Source of the DNA: Deltaproteobacteria bacterium IMCC39146
Lineage (GTDB): Bacteria > Desulfobacterota > Desulfuromonadia > Desulfuromonadales > BM103
DNA: 64,000 bases
NCBI GenBank assembly: GCA_030005635.1
Contig: JARUHP010000001.1
Coordinates: 1 to 64,000 of the forward strand
Reading direction: 5' to 3'
Of the stretch, positions 44,328-52,695 are shown piece by piece (within the stretch, counting starts at the first letter, position 1; every line of letters starts with the position of its first letter). Below the pieces are notes generated by a model. That model was given only the letters and a program-made list of their open reading frames with translations, searched no databases and was not told where the DNA came from. A program made the position numbers and the translations under genes.

Positions 44328-45454
44328 GCAACCTTCCTGTCGGCAGCATAAAGACGCACTAAATCGTTGTCAGACAATGGGCGTTTTTTCCCCTGTGCAA
44401 TATTTCTTACTCTTGCCAGGAAAGCATCCGTCTCACAGGGCTCCAGATCTATATCGAGCGCTCTGAGCCGATCTTGTAACCCATGCCTGCCGGAATGCTT
44501 ACCGATCACCATATGTCGACTCAATCCGACCTCGGCAGGATCGTACCCTTCGTAATTGCCCGGATACTTAATGACTCCGTCGGCGTGCAGCCCCGATTCG
44601 TGGGAAAATACCTTTTCACCAACGATGGCCTTCCATTCCGGCACTGGTCTGCAACTCGCCTGCCCCACCAATTTTGACAATTCAACAAATCGACGGGTCT
44701 CAATCGGCAGTTCGATGTTACACGCGTGCTTAAGCGCCATGACGACTTCTTCGAGCGCTGCGTTGCCGGCTCTCTCACCGAGGCCATTGACCGTGGTATT
44801 GACAAAGCGTGCCCCGGCACGGATACCGGCAATGGCATTTGCCGTGGCCATACCGAGGTCATTATGGGTATGAACTTCAAGGTCGAGGTCGACCTGTTCG
44901 GCCAGATAGCCAACCTTGTCATAAGTGGTAAAGGGGTCGAGTATGCCGAGGGTATCGCAGAAACGGAATCGGTCTGCACCGAGGCTTTTTGCTATCTGCA
45001 TCAACTCTACGAGAAAATCGAGATCAGCACGACTGGCATCCTCTCCACCCACCGAAACGTACAAGTCGTGTTGCTTGGCAAAGCCGAGTGCAACTTTCAA
45101 CTGCTCCCGGACCCAGTTGCGATCCTTGCGCAGCTTGTGCTGAATATGGATATCAGAGACCGACAGGGAGATATCGACGGCTTTAACGCCGCTGTCAATT
45201 GAGGCCTGAATATCGGCAGGGACCGCCCGGTTCCAGGTGATCAACCTTGCATTCAGGCCCAGATCAACCAATGCCTTGACAGAAGCCTGCTCTTCTTTGC
45301 CCATTGCGGGGATGCCGCATTCCAGCTCACCAACACCGATTTCATCTAGCATACGGGCGATACGGATTTTCTCATCGAGGCTGAAGACAACTCCAGCGGT
45401 CTGTTCACCGTCGCGGAGGGTGGTGTCATCAATGATTATTTGTTTTTCATGCAT
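44324..45454 (-). CDS. nifV: Homocitrate synthase NifV
   Basis: 376 residues, alpha-isopropylmalate synthase family: IIIDDTTLRDGEQTAGVVF at the N-terminus, LEVHTHNDLGMATANAI near residue 195 (metal-binding HxH), VNGLGERAGNAALEEVV and FSHESGLHADGV. It makes homocitrate for FeMo-co. Overlaps nifN by 8 bp. Confidence 0.93.
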   Translation of the reverse strand: MHEKQIIIDDTTLRDGEQTAGVVFSLDEKIRIARMLDEIGVGELECGIPAMGKEEQASVKALVDLGLNARLITWNRAVPADIQASIDSGVKAVDISLSVSDIHIQHKLRKDRNWVREQLKVALGFAKQHDLYVSVGGEDASRADLDFLVELMQIAKSLGADRFRFCDTLGILDPFTTYDKVGYLAEQVDLDLEVHTHNDLGMATANAIAGIRAGARFVNTTVNGLGERAGNAALEEVVMALKHACNIELPIETRRFVELSKLVGQASCRPVPEWKAIVGEKVFSHESGLHADGVIKYPGNYEGYDPAEVGLSRHMVIGKHSGRHGLQDRLRALDIDLEPCETDAFLARVRNIAQGKKRPLSDNDLVRLYAADRKVA

Positions 45455-46739
45455 GTTTCACCTCATTTCGACTTGAAGCCGTATTCGCTGCTTCGAATAA
45501 CAGATAACATCCGCCCTCATACAGGACATCATTCTTCAAAGCGTTACCCACCTGTTCCCAGTTCGGAAAGCCTCTCAAAACCAGCCCTTTATGAAGACGA
45601 TGGGCAATGGCTTCACAGTGAAAATTGCCAATGATCACGTCATATTCATTTGCGGCTATTTCTGCATCTTCCAGGTCACCAACAATCACCTTGTCTGCAG
45701 CAATCTTTTCCAACTGAGGGGAATCAACTGTAGCGATAGCGATGGTCACTTTTCCCCCAGCGTCATGAAGCGACTGACAGATTGCAGCCAGTTGGTCAGG
45801 CTCAGCAGCGACCAGGAACCGCTTCTGGCCAAGGGAGAAATGGCTGTCGAGCATGGCGTCCTGCAAACGCTGCCGCCATCGGGCCACAGTTATTGGAGGG
45901 CGAGTAAATCCTGTTTCCTCCAGCAGCACCTCAACCAGACAGTCAGTTGCTACCAGGCCGTTCAGGTGAGAGAAATGATGATGTCGCATTTCCGAGTTTT
46001 TGTGCTGTAAGGCCACAGCAGATTCTTGCATCGAATCACCGACGCTGATCACAAGACCGGCGTCGCCCAGAGAACGTATCTCATCTACGGAAATCCCTCC
46101 GCTGGAGAGCGCTGCCTGCTTTTCACCCAGATGACCATCGAGAGAGGACGACAGGTCGGGCACAGCCAGGACATTGAAACCAAAGCCCTCTATGAATTCC
46201 TTGATCTTCTCAATTTCGATTGGCTGTAAGCTGACATGCGGCAACAGAACCAGCTTGTTATCGTTGACGACTTCAGATGTTTCAACCAGCTGTTCAATTA
46301 AGGCTTTGCAGGTCTTCGCCCAACCGCTCTCAAAGCCGCCCTCATAATCAGGAGTGTTGACCGTAACCATCGGAAACTCGATCTGCCTGGCAACTCCCCG
46401 AATATCATCCCCCTTGGTCTCCGGTAGACCCGTGGTATGCAGGCCGATCAGACTCGGAGTCACTTTTTTTGTGATGTTCTTCACCGACTCAACGATGCTG
46501 TAATCGCCGCCGTCGAGGATTGCGATGGCATCAGTCACAGCGCTGGTCTGTATTGCGATCGGCTCACAGAAATGTCGGGTGAAGAAGACCTTGGTAAAGC
46601 TGGTGCACCCTTGCCCGCCATGCATCAGCGGCATACATTTATCGACACCGAGAAACGCCAAGGTTGCACCCATCGGCTGGCTGAGTTTGAAGGGATTGAC
46701 CTGTAGCGGCTTGTCTCTCTTATGGATCACTTCTCCCAT
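45447..46739 (-). CDS. nifN: FeMo-cofactor scaffold protein NifN
   Basis: 430 residues. NPFKLSQPMGATLAFLGVDKCMPLMHGGQGCTSF near residue 16-49 provides the cluster cysteines; GLHTTGLPETKGDD follows. A NifK paralogue that pairs with NifE to mature NifB-co into FeMo-co. The start overlaps the nifE stop, with GGAGGG just upstream. Confidence 0.93.
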   Translation of the reverse strand: MGEVIHKRDKPLQVNPFKLSQPMGATLAFLGVDKCMPLMHGGQGCTSFTKVFFTRHFCEPIAIQTSAVTDAIAILDGGDYSIVESVKNITKKVTPSLIGLHTTGLPETKGDDIRGVARQIEFPMVTVNTPDYEGGFESGWAKTCKALIEQLVETSEVVNDNKLVLLPHVSLQPIEIEKIKEFIEGFGFNVLAVPDLSSSLDGHLGEKQAALSSGGISVDEIRSLGDAGLVISVGDSMQESAVALQHKNSEMRHHHFSHLNGLVATDCLVEVLLEETGFTRPPITVARWRQRLQDAMLDSHFSLGQKRFLVAAEPDQLAAICQSLHDAGGKVTIAIATVDSPQLEKIAADKVIVGDLEDAEIAANEYDVIIGNFHCEAIAHRLHKGLVLRGFPNWEQVGNALKNDVLYEGGCYLLFEAANTASSRNEVKHA

Positions 46740-48079
46740 GGTGCCCTCCGTGCAACGTTTTTGAAGACAGGATTCTGTAGTGCATTCTTGAGGTCTTCGG
46801 CGAGATTGAGCAGTCCGTCGTAGCCACCATAACTCCTCTTCTTCTCCTGGTTGACGTCGGCAAACGCAATGCCCTTTTTGATCGCCGTATAGAGGCTGCG
46901 CCCTCCGGCCAACAACAGATCAGCACCGGTTTCGTCGATCAATTTAGCTTGTTCAACTCCCGGGTTCATCATCAGCACACCCTTATCACCAAGGGTCTCG
47001 CGGGCTTTTTCTCGATCGTCTTCAGTGGCCTTCTTTACCGCTGTCGCAACAACCTCGATACCAAGATCCTGTAAGGCGGCAGCGATCGACCAGGTCTTGT
47101 TGCCGCCGGTATTCAATACGGCCTTCTTACCCTGGAAAAACGTTTTGTAAGGAGCCAGCTTCTCTTCCAAACGGGCTTCTTCGCGTGCAACCAAAGCTTT
47201 GGTGCCTACGTTCAGGTCGTCATCACCAAGCGCTTCTGCTATTGCCAGTAATCCCTTGCTGGTATCCCGCTTGCCATAGAAAGAAAGAGAGATCGACGGA
47301 ATGCCGTAGCGCTCTTTCATCTTGCGAGTCAAAGAAACGAGAGACTTGGCGCAAACGATAACATTCAACTTGGCCCGATGGGCCGTTCTGATATCCGCAA
47401 TACGGCCATCGCCGCTCAAGGTTGAAAGAACACGAATGCCAAGTTCCTCAAGCAACGGCGTGTATTGCCACATATCACCGGTGACGTTGTATTCGCCGAT
47501 CAGGTTGATGTCGAAGGGAGTGCTTTCTTGTGGTTCTTTTGTTCCGACCAGATGGGCCAGCGCGGCTTCCCCACCGAGACGGCTGCCGAGGTTCTTGCTG
47601 CCGACAAAACCTGCCGCGTGGACCGGAACCATCGGCACGCCAAAATTCTCTGCTGCCTGCTTGCAGATCAGGTCTATATCATCTCCGATCAGGGCTGTGA
47701 CACAGGTCGCATAAACAAAGACGGCTTCCGGTGAGTAATGCTCCATGATGTAATCAATCGCCTTGACGAGCTTCTCTTCACCGCTAAACACCACATCGTT
47801 GAGAGAAACATCTGTGGTGAAGCCCATCTGGGTCAGGTCACGGCCCTGCCAGCTGGTGCCGGTAGCTCGGGTCTCCCAGGATGTGCCGAGACAGGTCATT
47901 GGGCCATGCACCAGATGGGCGGCGTCGGCGTATGGGAAGAGCGAGATCTGCGCGCCTTCAAAGGCACAGCCCCCTGTCGTCGCTCCGGGAGTGGGAGCAT
48001 TACACGCAACTTTCTTCGTCTTGTTGTGCTCACAGGCACTCTCGTCGAGCAGTTCTTTGATTTTGGGTTTGCTTGCCAT
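46727..48079 (-). CDS. nifE: FeMo-cofactor scaffold protein NifE
   Basis: 450 residues from the ATG at 48079 (AAAGGAG ten bases upstream); the frame is open to 48229 but that segment is the leader. Cluster cysteines in GGCAFEGAQISLFPYADAAHLVHGPMTC near residue 30-57 and YATCVTALIGDD. NifD paralogue. A sigma-54 promoter lies 116 bases upstream. Confidence 0.93.
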   Translation of the reverse strand: MASKPKIKELLDESACEHNKTKKVACNAPTPGATTGGCAFEGAQISLFPYADAAHLVHGPMTCLGTSWETRATGTSWQGRDLTQMGFTTDVSLNDVVFSGEEKLVKAIDYIMEHYSPEAVFVYATCVTALIGDDIDLICKQAAENFGVPMVPVHAAGFVGSKNLGSRLGGEAALAHLVGTKEPQESTPFDINLIGEYNVTGDMWQYTPLLEELGIRVLSTLSGDGRIADIRTAHRAKLNVIVCAKSLVSLTRKMKERYGIPSISLSFYGKRDTSKGLLAIAEALGDDDLNVGTKALVAREEARLEEKLAPYKTFFQGKKAVLNTGGNKTWSIAAALQDLGIEVVATAVKKATEDDREKARETLGDKGVLMMNPGVEQAKLIDETGADLLLAGGRSLYTAIKKGIAFADVNQEKKRSYGGYDGLLNLAEDLKNALQNPVFKNVARRAPWEK

Positions 48080-48194
48080 GATGGGCTGACTCCTTTGAAA
48101 TAGAGAAATCAGTCCCGTCGCATCATTGGGAGGGAGACCGGCTTTTCCGGCTGCGTTGGCGGGAAAGGGGGGTGATGTTCTATTGATCTTATAT

Positions 48195-48210
48195 AGCAAG
48201 AGGCTTGCCA
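48195..48210 (-). promoter_or_regulatory. Sigma-54 promoter of nifENV
   Basis: Minus strand TGGCAAG-N4-TTGCT, matching the -24/-12 consensus at nearly every conserved position. Confidence 0.75.
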
Positions 48211-48334
48211 TAAATGCCATGACTGGCAAAGTCAGTATTTATGGTGCCTAGAGTGTTACAGAAGTGCGCTTGAACGGATAGTTATCTAGGAGAATGATTT
48301 ATTTTTGTGCAGTTCAATAAAAATTAGCATCTTA

Positions 48335-48350
48335 TGTCCACAGATAAACA
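48335..48350. promoter_or_regulatory. Possible NifA-type upstream site (TGT-N10-ACA)
   Basis: TGT CCACAGATAA ACA, about 125 bp upstream of the nifE promoter. A six-base match can arise by chance, and I see no such site before nifH or nifB. Confidence 0.3.
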
Positions 48351-48436
48351 CAGGGGCACTGATTGAGGCAGAGAAGAGGCTCTATCCGCTTTTATCAGAT
48401 CTTATCAGCGGCCAATTATAGCTTTGCTTTTTAAGC

Positions 48437-49447
48437 TTACAGCTCCTCCACAAAGCAGAGGGCATAATCACTGCAAACCCCACAGTTGGGAGATTTACAC
48501 ATAACACCACCATTCAGTTCACAGACTTGTTTATAAAGATAGCGCTTCCAGCGCATATTGTGATGGTTGGCGTTAGCCAGAGAGGGCAGATGCCGGCGGA
48601 TGGCGGCCGTCAATTGTGGACGCTCAGTCAGTCCCATGGCGACCCACAGGTGACCAGGAAGGGCTGCGCGAGCAGCAAGGATGTAAGCAAGCCAGACCGA
48701 GGTCTGCAGCTTATCGCGATCAGGTTCTTCTGGAAGGTGGGAAAGCAGGATTGAGAAGACGTCATCATTTCGCTCCGCCGGTTGCTCTGCTTCTAAAGAC
48801 GAGTTCTGATTGAGAATGGACCGATCAATATCGGGGAAGTAGTGTGCCAAAAGAGACGTCAGCTCAATGCCGTCCAGACCAAGCGCCTTTTCTGGAGCAG
48901 AAGAGTCTTCAAGGGCGACAGAGAGTAGGCAAGCAAACAGGTGGCGATCCTCGTCAGAGATCGCGACCGGACATGGTGAGTTGATTAATTTTGCATAAAC
49001 AGGATGTTCTTTGGAGAGCCGTGGGCCGTGGCCACCCTCTTCTGGTAGGCTTGCTTCAACTTTCCGGTTCCCCCTCTGGGCACTCAGTGCAGCAGCATGT
49101 AGGGCTTCAACAGCCAGGTTGGCGCAATAATCACGTTCAGGAGGCAAACCGTCAAGGACAGAGTCCAGTCTCTTCGCGTCAATTTTCTGGACCTCGTCCA
49201 AGGCATAACCAATGGCCATGTCTGCCGCTACGGCACAGGTTGCCATAGAGAACCCGCAGCCGAAAACCTCATAGCGGGCATCGGCGATACGATCAACATC
49301 TACCTTGAGCATGAATCGCACAGCCAGACGCCGGCCAATCTGCGCAGAATTCAACCCCACTTCTCCGACACCATCGGCATCAGGCAGCTGCCCCGCTCTG
49401 CGTGTATCCGTTGCCCACTTGCGGATTATTTCAGTGTATTGATTCAT
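48437..49447 (-). CDS. nifQ: NifU-like scaffold domain fused to NifQ
   Basis: 336 residues from the ATG at 49447. Residues ~1-125 resemble IscU/NifU scaffolds: second Cys in EVFGCGFSMATC near residue 66 and third in ERDYCANLAVEALHAA near residue 107. The first scaffold Cys is absent: the segment reads VGLNSAQIG where ACGD is usual. The C-terminal ~170 residues are NifQ-like, ending with MRWKRYLYKQVCEL and the Cx4Cx2Cx5C motif CKSPNCGVCSDYALC. NifQ donates molybdenum, as a Mo-Fe-S cluster, to NifEN. The fusion would join cluster scaffold and Mo insertion in one chain (inference). Confidence 0.82.
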   Translation of the reverse strand: MNQYTEIIRKWATDTRRAGQLPDADGVGEVGLNSAQIGRRLAVRFMLKVDVDRIADARYEVFGCGFSMATCAVAADMAIGYALDEVQKIDAKRLDSVLDGLPPERDYCANLAVEALHAAALSAQRGNRKVEASLPEEGGHGPRLSKEHPVYAKLINSPCPVAISDEDRHLFACLLSVALEDSSAPEKALGLDGIELTSLLAHYFPDIDRSILNQNSSLEAEQPAERNDDVFSILLSHLPEEPDRDKLQTSVWLAYILAARAALPGHLWVAMGLTERPQLTAAIRRHLPSLANANHHNMRWKRYLYKQVCELNGGVMCKSPNCGVCSDYALCFVEEL

Positions 49448-49605
49448 GTTGTTTGTTGCTCTCAATTAATCCAGTGACGGTGATCTCGTTTATGCTCTAA
49501 CTGTGGAGAGGTGATATCTGTTAGCCTCTTTTGCGCCTGATCGGAGACCAAGTCCTGACGGTTCTGTTATAGAAACTAGATAGGCGCCATGGCTCGCGAG
49601 ACCCT

Positions 49606-50013
49606 TCACGAACTGACCACACATGGACAATGTTTGGGATCTCGCTCGCCGACCGTTTCAAGTTTCAAACCGATCCAGTTGTGCACTTCCTGCAGGTCAA
49701 AGCCTGCCAGACGTTCATCATCGACCTGCATCAAGGGGCGCACGATCAACAAGGGTTCAGAAATCATCATCTCCAATGCGTCTTGTGGTGATACCTCCGC
49801 AGGAACAATCGCACCTGACTTAACCAGCGGGTTGGAGGAATTGAACCATTCATCCACAGGACGGACGCCAAAAAACAACAGTAGTTTCTCTGCCGTCCAT
49901 GCTTCAGTGAGCAGATTCCTGACATCAAGTTCATGGCCGGATGCAATCAGAATCTCTTTTTGCCGCAAGTTGCCTTTGCAACCGGGCTTTTCCCAGAAAA
50001 CCACCTGCTTCAT
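49606..50013 (-). CDS. ArsC/Spx-like nitrogenase-associated protein
   Basis: 135 residues from the ATG at 50013 (GGAG nine bases upstream). Thioredoxin-fold ArsC-like: VVFWEKPGCKGNLRQKEIL at the N-terminus with one Cys, VRPVDEWFNSSNPLVKSG, and LMQVDDERLAGFD. It fits the family often called nitrogenase-associated protein (NifO-like), found within nif clusters. The function is not well defined; a role in redox protection or Mo handling is speculative. Confidence 0.78.
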   Translation of the reverse strand: MKQVVFWEKPGCKGNLRQKEILIASGHELDVRNLLTEAWTAEKLLLFFGVRPVDEWFNSSNPLVKSGAIVPAEVSPQDALEMMISEPLLIVRPLMQVDDERLAGFDLQEVHNWIGLKLETVGERDPKHCPCVVSS

Positions 50014-50014
50014 C

Positions 50015-50515
50015 TTAATCGTCTCCATCTTGTAAACCGGAAGCAAATCGATCGTCTGATCGGGCTTCTCTTACCGGTGCAACGGGTTCAAGGAGCCAGC
50101 CGGACCGGACAGGACCTGTTGGCAGATCAAACTCCGGCACATACGGCTTAATATCCAGCAAAGGTGTTTCATCCATCATGTCGACGCCCTCGAGTTCAAT
50201 CAGGTTGCCGACGACCTTGTGTAGTCGCAAAACAGAGAGACCGATCGGGTTGGGACGACAAGGTGCACGCGTTGCAAAAACACCATGGGAAGATTTGTCG
50301 AGGAAAGGTTCAACATGCAAACGCACTTCTGCCGTGTGATGAAAGTGATACAGCACGGTGACATGCGAAAAGCCGTCGAGATCTGTGAGGCCGTCAACCA
50401 GCTCGTGATTTAACTCAATATAACCGTAAACACCCTGCGCGCCGGCGGGTTGTATCGGCATATCAGAGATTTCTTTAAAGGGAGTTCTTAGAACTCCAAT
50501 CGGTTGACAAACCAT
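50015..50515 (-). CDS. trmO: TrmO-like tRNA methyltransferase (TsaA family)
   Basis: 166 residues with the UPF0066 beta-barrel pattern: PIGVLRTPFKE near residue 5, HVTVLYHFH, GVFATRAPCRPNPIGLSVLRL near residue 78, and LDIKPYVPEFD. TrmO makes N6-methyl on t6A37 of tRNA-Thr. Relatives occur inside nif clusters of other diazotrophs, where the target may differ. One base separates it from the ArsC-like gene. Confidence 0.82.
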   Translation of the reverse strand: MVCQPIGVLRTPFKEISDMPIQPAGAQGVYGYIELNHELVDGLTDLDGFSHVTVLYHFHHTAEVRLHVEPFLDKSSHGVFATRAPCRPNPIGLSVLRLHKVVGNLIELEGVDMMDETPLLDIKPYVPEFDLPTGPVRSGWLLEPVAPVREARSDDRFASGLQDGDD

Positions 50516-50550
50516 GCGGCCCTCTCGTCATCCTAAAAATAAGGCTTTAG

Positions 50551-50590
50551 GGGTTTATAGCTGACAGCTTATGGCTTACAGCTTTGTAGC
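50551..50590. repeat. TTATAGCTGACAGCTTA-type micro-repeat
   Basis: Degenerate repeats of TTATAGCT, CAGCTTATGG and TTACAGCTT fill the trmO-TSUP spacer; related to 51347-51436 and 25403-25436. Confidence 0.45.
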
Positions 50591-50594
50591 TTCT

Positions 50595-51332
50595 TCAGAT
50601 CAGAAACATCTTTCCTCCGGCCATTACCAGCATGATCGACATCGCCATGAGGATTGTCGCAACCGGGAGATGACGACTACCGCAGAGGGCGCCAATTGTT
50701 CCGCCAATCAAAGCCACACCGGCAAGAAGCGGCGCATATTCAGGGACATGCTGCAGGCTGCTCATATGTCCGAGAAGGCCGGAGATAGAATTAACCAGAA
50801 TGAAAAGAGCTGCAATCCCGGAGACCTCGCGGACAGTGGCCCAGCGTAGCAGGATCATCAAGGGGCTAAGGAAGATGCCACCACCAACGCCTATCAAACC
50901 GGAGGCAAAACCAAGGACACCTCCGACTATCATGGCAAGGGGAATATTGGGGGCCGTGGCATCGTAATCATCATGCTTGCGGCGGGCAAACAGGCGCCAG
51001 GCAGCAAAGAGGAGGACCATCCCGAGAGCCGGCCGATAAAGCTCAGGTGACAAGATGAAAGTACCGCCGAGGAAGCTCATCGGAATCGAGGTAATCACGA
51101 AGGGCCAGAAGACTCGCCAGGAGAACTGTCCCGCGCTGCAATAAAGGTAGGTACCAACACCGGCCACAACGATATTGAGCATCAATGCGGTTGGCTTTAG
51201 CGCCTCGGGGTGCAGGCTGAACAGTGCCATTATGGCTAGGTACCCTGATGCTCCACCATGGCCGACACTGGCGTACATCATGGCAACAACAAAGATGCAA
51301 CCGGCAAGATATGGGATCATTTCTGGAGTCAT
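50595..51332 (-). CDS. TauE/SafE (TSUP) family membrane permease
   Basis: 245 residues with about eight TM helices and the repeated Gly-rich motifs MYASVGHGGASGYLA near residue 19 and GFASGLIGVGGGIFLSPLMI near residue 145. TSUP proteins transport sulfite, sulfonates or other small anions. Its place between nifB and the NifUQ genes suggests supply of a sulfur compound or an anion for cofactor synthesis, but this is a guess. Confidence 0.82.
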   Translation of the reverse strand: MTPEMIPYLAGCIFVVAMMYASVGHGGASGYLAIMALFSLHPEALKPTALMLNIVVAGVGTYLYCSAGQFSWRVFWPFVITSIPMSFLGGTFILSPELYRPALGMVLLFAAWRLFARRKHDDYDATAPNIPLAMIVGGVLGFASGLIGVGGGIFLSPLMILLRWATVREVSGIAALFILVNSISGLLGHMSSLQHVPEYAPLLAGVALIGGTIGALCGSRHLPVATILMAMSIMLVMAGGKMFLI

Positions 51333-51346
51333 AATAAATCTCCTGA

Positions 51347-51436
51347 GTCGATTTATAGCTATAAGGCTGTAAGCTCGAAACTGTAGAGTTAAAAACCTTA
51401 AACCTTAAAGCTTAAAGCCCTACAGCTTACAGCTGC
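51347..51436. repeat. CCTTAAAGCTTAAAGCC-type micro-repeats upstream of TSUP gene
   Basis: Tandem degenerate words (ACCTTAAACCTTAAAGC, TACAGCTTACAGCT) between nifB and the TSUP gene. No coding potential. Confidence 0.5.
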
Positions 51437-51439
51437 GCT

Positions 51440-52309
51440 TTAAGCGCTCAGCGCGTGCAACTCATCCAGATCGAGATCATCGCCGACCATGCCAACGGCA
51501 TCGGCCCGACACTGCTGACAATGCCGTGCCTGGGAAAGAATCAACTCCGCCTGGTTGCGCACCATCTCCATCACGGCATCAGAAGGGGGCTCAAGATCCT
51601 TGAAAATCCCCAGGGGAATCATCGGGATGATATTCATGACATCAGCGCCGAGATCGCGAACCTTAACTGCCAGGTCGAGAGTCTCGTGATCATTAACTCC
51701 CGGGATGTAGACTGAGTTGATCTTGACCATCATGCCAGCCGCCGCCGCATAACGAACGCCTTCAAACTGGCGCTTAAGCAGTATCGCCGCTCCCTCTTCA
51801 CCTTCGAGTTTCACACCGCCGTGCCGTATCCATTCGTAGACCTTGGCACCAGTTTCCGGGGTCAGGGCGTTGATGGTGACTGTTACGCTGTGTACACCGA
51901 GATTGATCAAACGATCGAGATTCTCGGTGAGCAGTAGACCGTTGGTGGAGAGGCAAAGGTGCATGTCGGGGAATTCCTTTTTTACCAACGCGAAGGTTTC
52001 AAACGTCTTTGGGTTGGCAAGTGGATCACCGGGGCCGGCGATGCCGACCACCTTCAACTTGCTGCCGACCTTGGGGTGCCGCGTGACCAGATGAACGCGC
52101 TCCAAAGCCTGTTCCGGGCTGAGCACCTTGCTGGTGACACCGGGGCGGGTCTCATTGGCGCAGTCAAAGCGCCGCTCACAGAAGCCGCATTTGATATTGC
52201 AGCCCGGGGCAACCGGCAGGTGAATGCGACCGGTATTGGAATGATCTCCGCCAAAACAGGGGTGATCGGTCTGTTTCTGCATTTTCATCATCGGGCAGCC
52301 TGTGGCCAT
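51440..52309 (-). CDS. nifB: FeMo-cofactor biosynthesis radical SAM protein NifB (short form)
   Basis: 289 residues. Radical SAM site CNIKCGFCERRFDC near residue 38; PGDPLANPKTF and LSTNGLLL follow; cysteines CQQC near residue 268. It builds the 8Fe-9S-C NifB-co. It lacks the C-terminal NifX-like domain of longer NifB proteins; two separate NifX-like genes are encoded upstream. AAGGAG precedes the ATG. The leader has a sigma-54 promoter and an ANTAR-type antitermination element. Confidence 0.93.
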   Translation of the reverse strand: MATGCPMMKMQKQTDHPCFGGDHSNTGRIHLPVAPGCNIKCGFCERRFDCANETRPGVTSKVLSPEQALERVHLVTRHPKVGSKLKVVGIAGPGDPLANPKTFETFALVKKEFPDMHLCLSTNGLLLTENLDRLINLGVHSVTVTINALTPETGAKVYEWIRHGGVKLEGEEGAAILLKRQFEGVRYAAAAGMMVKINSVYIPGVNDHETLDLAVKVRDLGADVMNIIPMIPLGIFKDLEPPSDAVMEMVRNQAELILSQARHCQQCRADAVGMVGDDLDLDELHALSA

Positions 52310-52387
52310 GGTCTATCTCCTTAGTTAACGCAAACAGGCGCAATTCCATAAAAGGAAGAGCGCCTGTGCTCGTTTGACAGTGAATAT

Positions 52388-52418
52388 AAAAAACCCCGCA
52401 GAGCATTTGCTCCCGGGG
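52388..52418 (-). terminator. Intrinsic terminator in the nifB leader
   Basis: Minus strand CCCCG-G-GAGC...GCTC-TG-CGGGG followed by six T, 79 bases before nifB. Its 5' arm overlaps the second ANTAR-type hairpin. Confidence 0.85.
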
Positions 52419-52458
52419 CATCTTTGCCGTCTTTAACCGCAGTACTGCTTTGTACTGC
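52417..52458 (-). promoter_or_regulatory. ANTAR antitermination target (dual hexaloop) in the nifB leader
   Basis: Hairpin 1 (52458-52439): GCAGTAC, loop AAAGCA, GTACTGC. Hairpin 2 (52428-52417): GGC, loop AAAGAT, GCC. Both six-base loops have A at position 1 and G at position 4, the known ANTAR recognition pattern. Hairpin 2 shares two bases with the terminator stem, so the two structures exclude each other. Confidence 0.75.
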
Positions 52459-52491
52459 TGCATCAAATTGTTGTTAGTCTCTTAACTTATT

Positions 52492-52507
52492 AGCATCAGC
52501 TATGCCA
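52492..52507 (-). promoter_or_regulatory. Sigma-54 promoter of nifB
   Basis: Minus strand TGGCAT-N5-ATGCT; the surrounding bases (TTGGCA, CTGATGCTAA) nearly match the nifH promoter, which supports both. Confidence 0.7.
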
Positions 52508-52588
52508 ATAGCTTTAATCCTTGCATGAAAAATTTTAAAGTAAGTAACAACAGTCTCTTACGAAAGATATTCGTCTTTAGTTATAGTG

Positions 52589-52628
52589 AAAAAATCAGGC
52601 AGGGCACCCCTATTGAGATAACCCTGCC
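52589..52628 (-). terminator. Terminator of the nifHDK-nifX-fdxB operon
   Basis: Minus strand GGCAGGG...CCCTGCC then TGATTTTTT. It separates this operon from the nifB promoter. Confidence 0.8.
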
Positions 52629-52659
52629 GAAGCCTTTGGCAATTACATCTCTGGAAAGG

Positions 52660-52688
52660 GCATAAAATCAGCAATGTTGATTTTATGC
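52660..52688 (-). other. Perfect 11-bp-arm stem-loop after the second nifX-like gene
   Basis: GCATAAAATCA pairs perfectly with TGATTTTATGC around seven bases, seven bases after the stop codon. Probably a 3'-end stabiliser. Confidence 0.5.
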
Positions 52689-52695
52689 TCATTGA

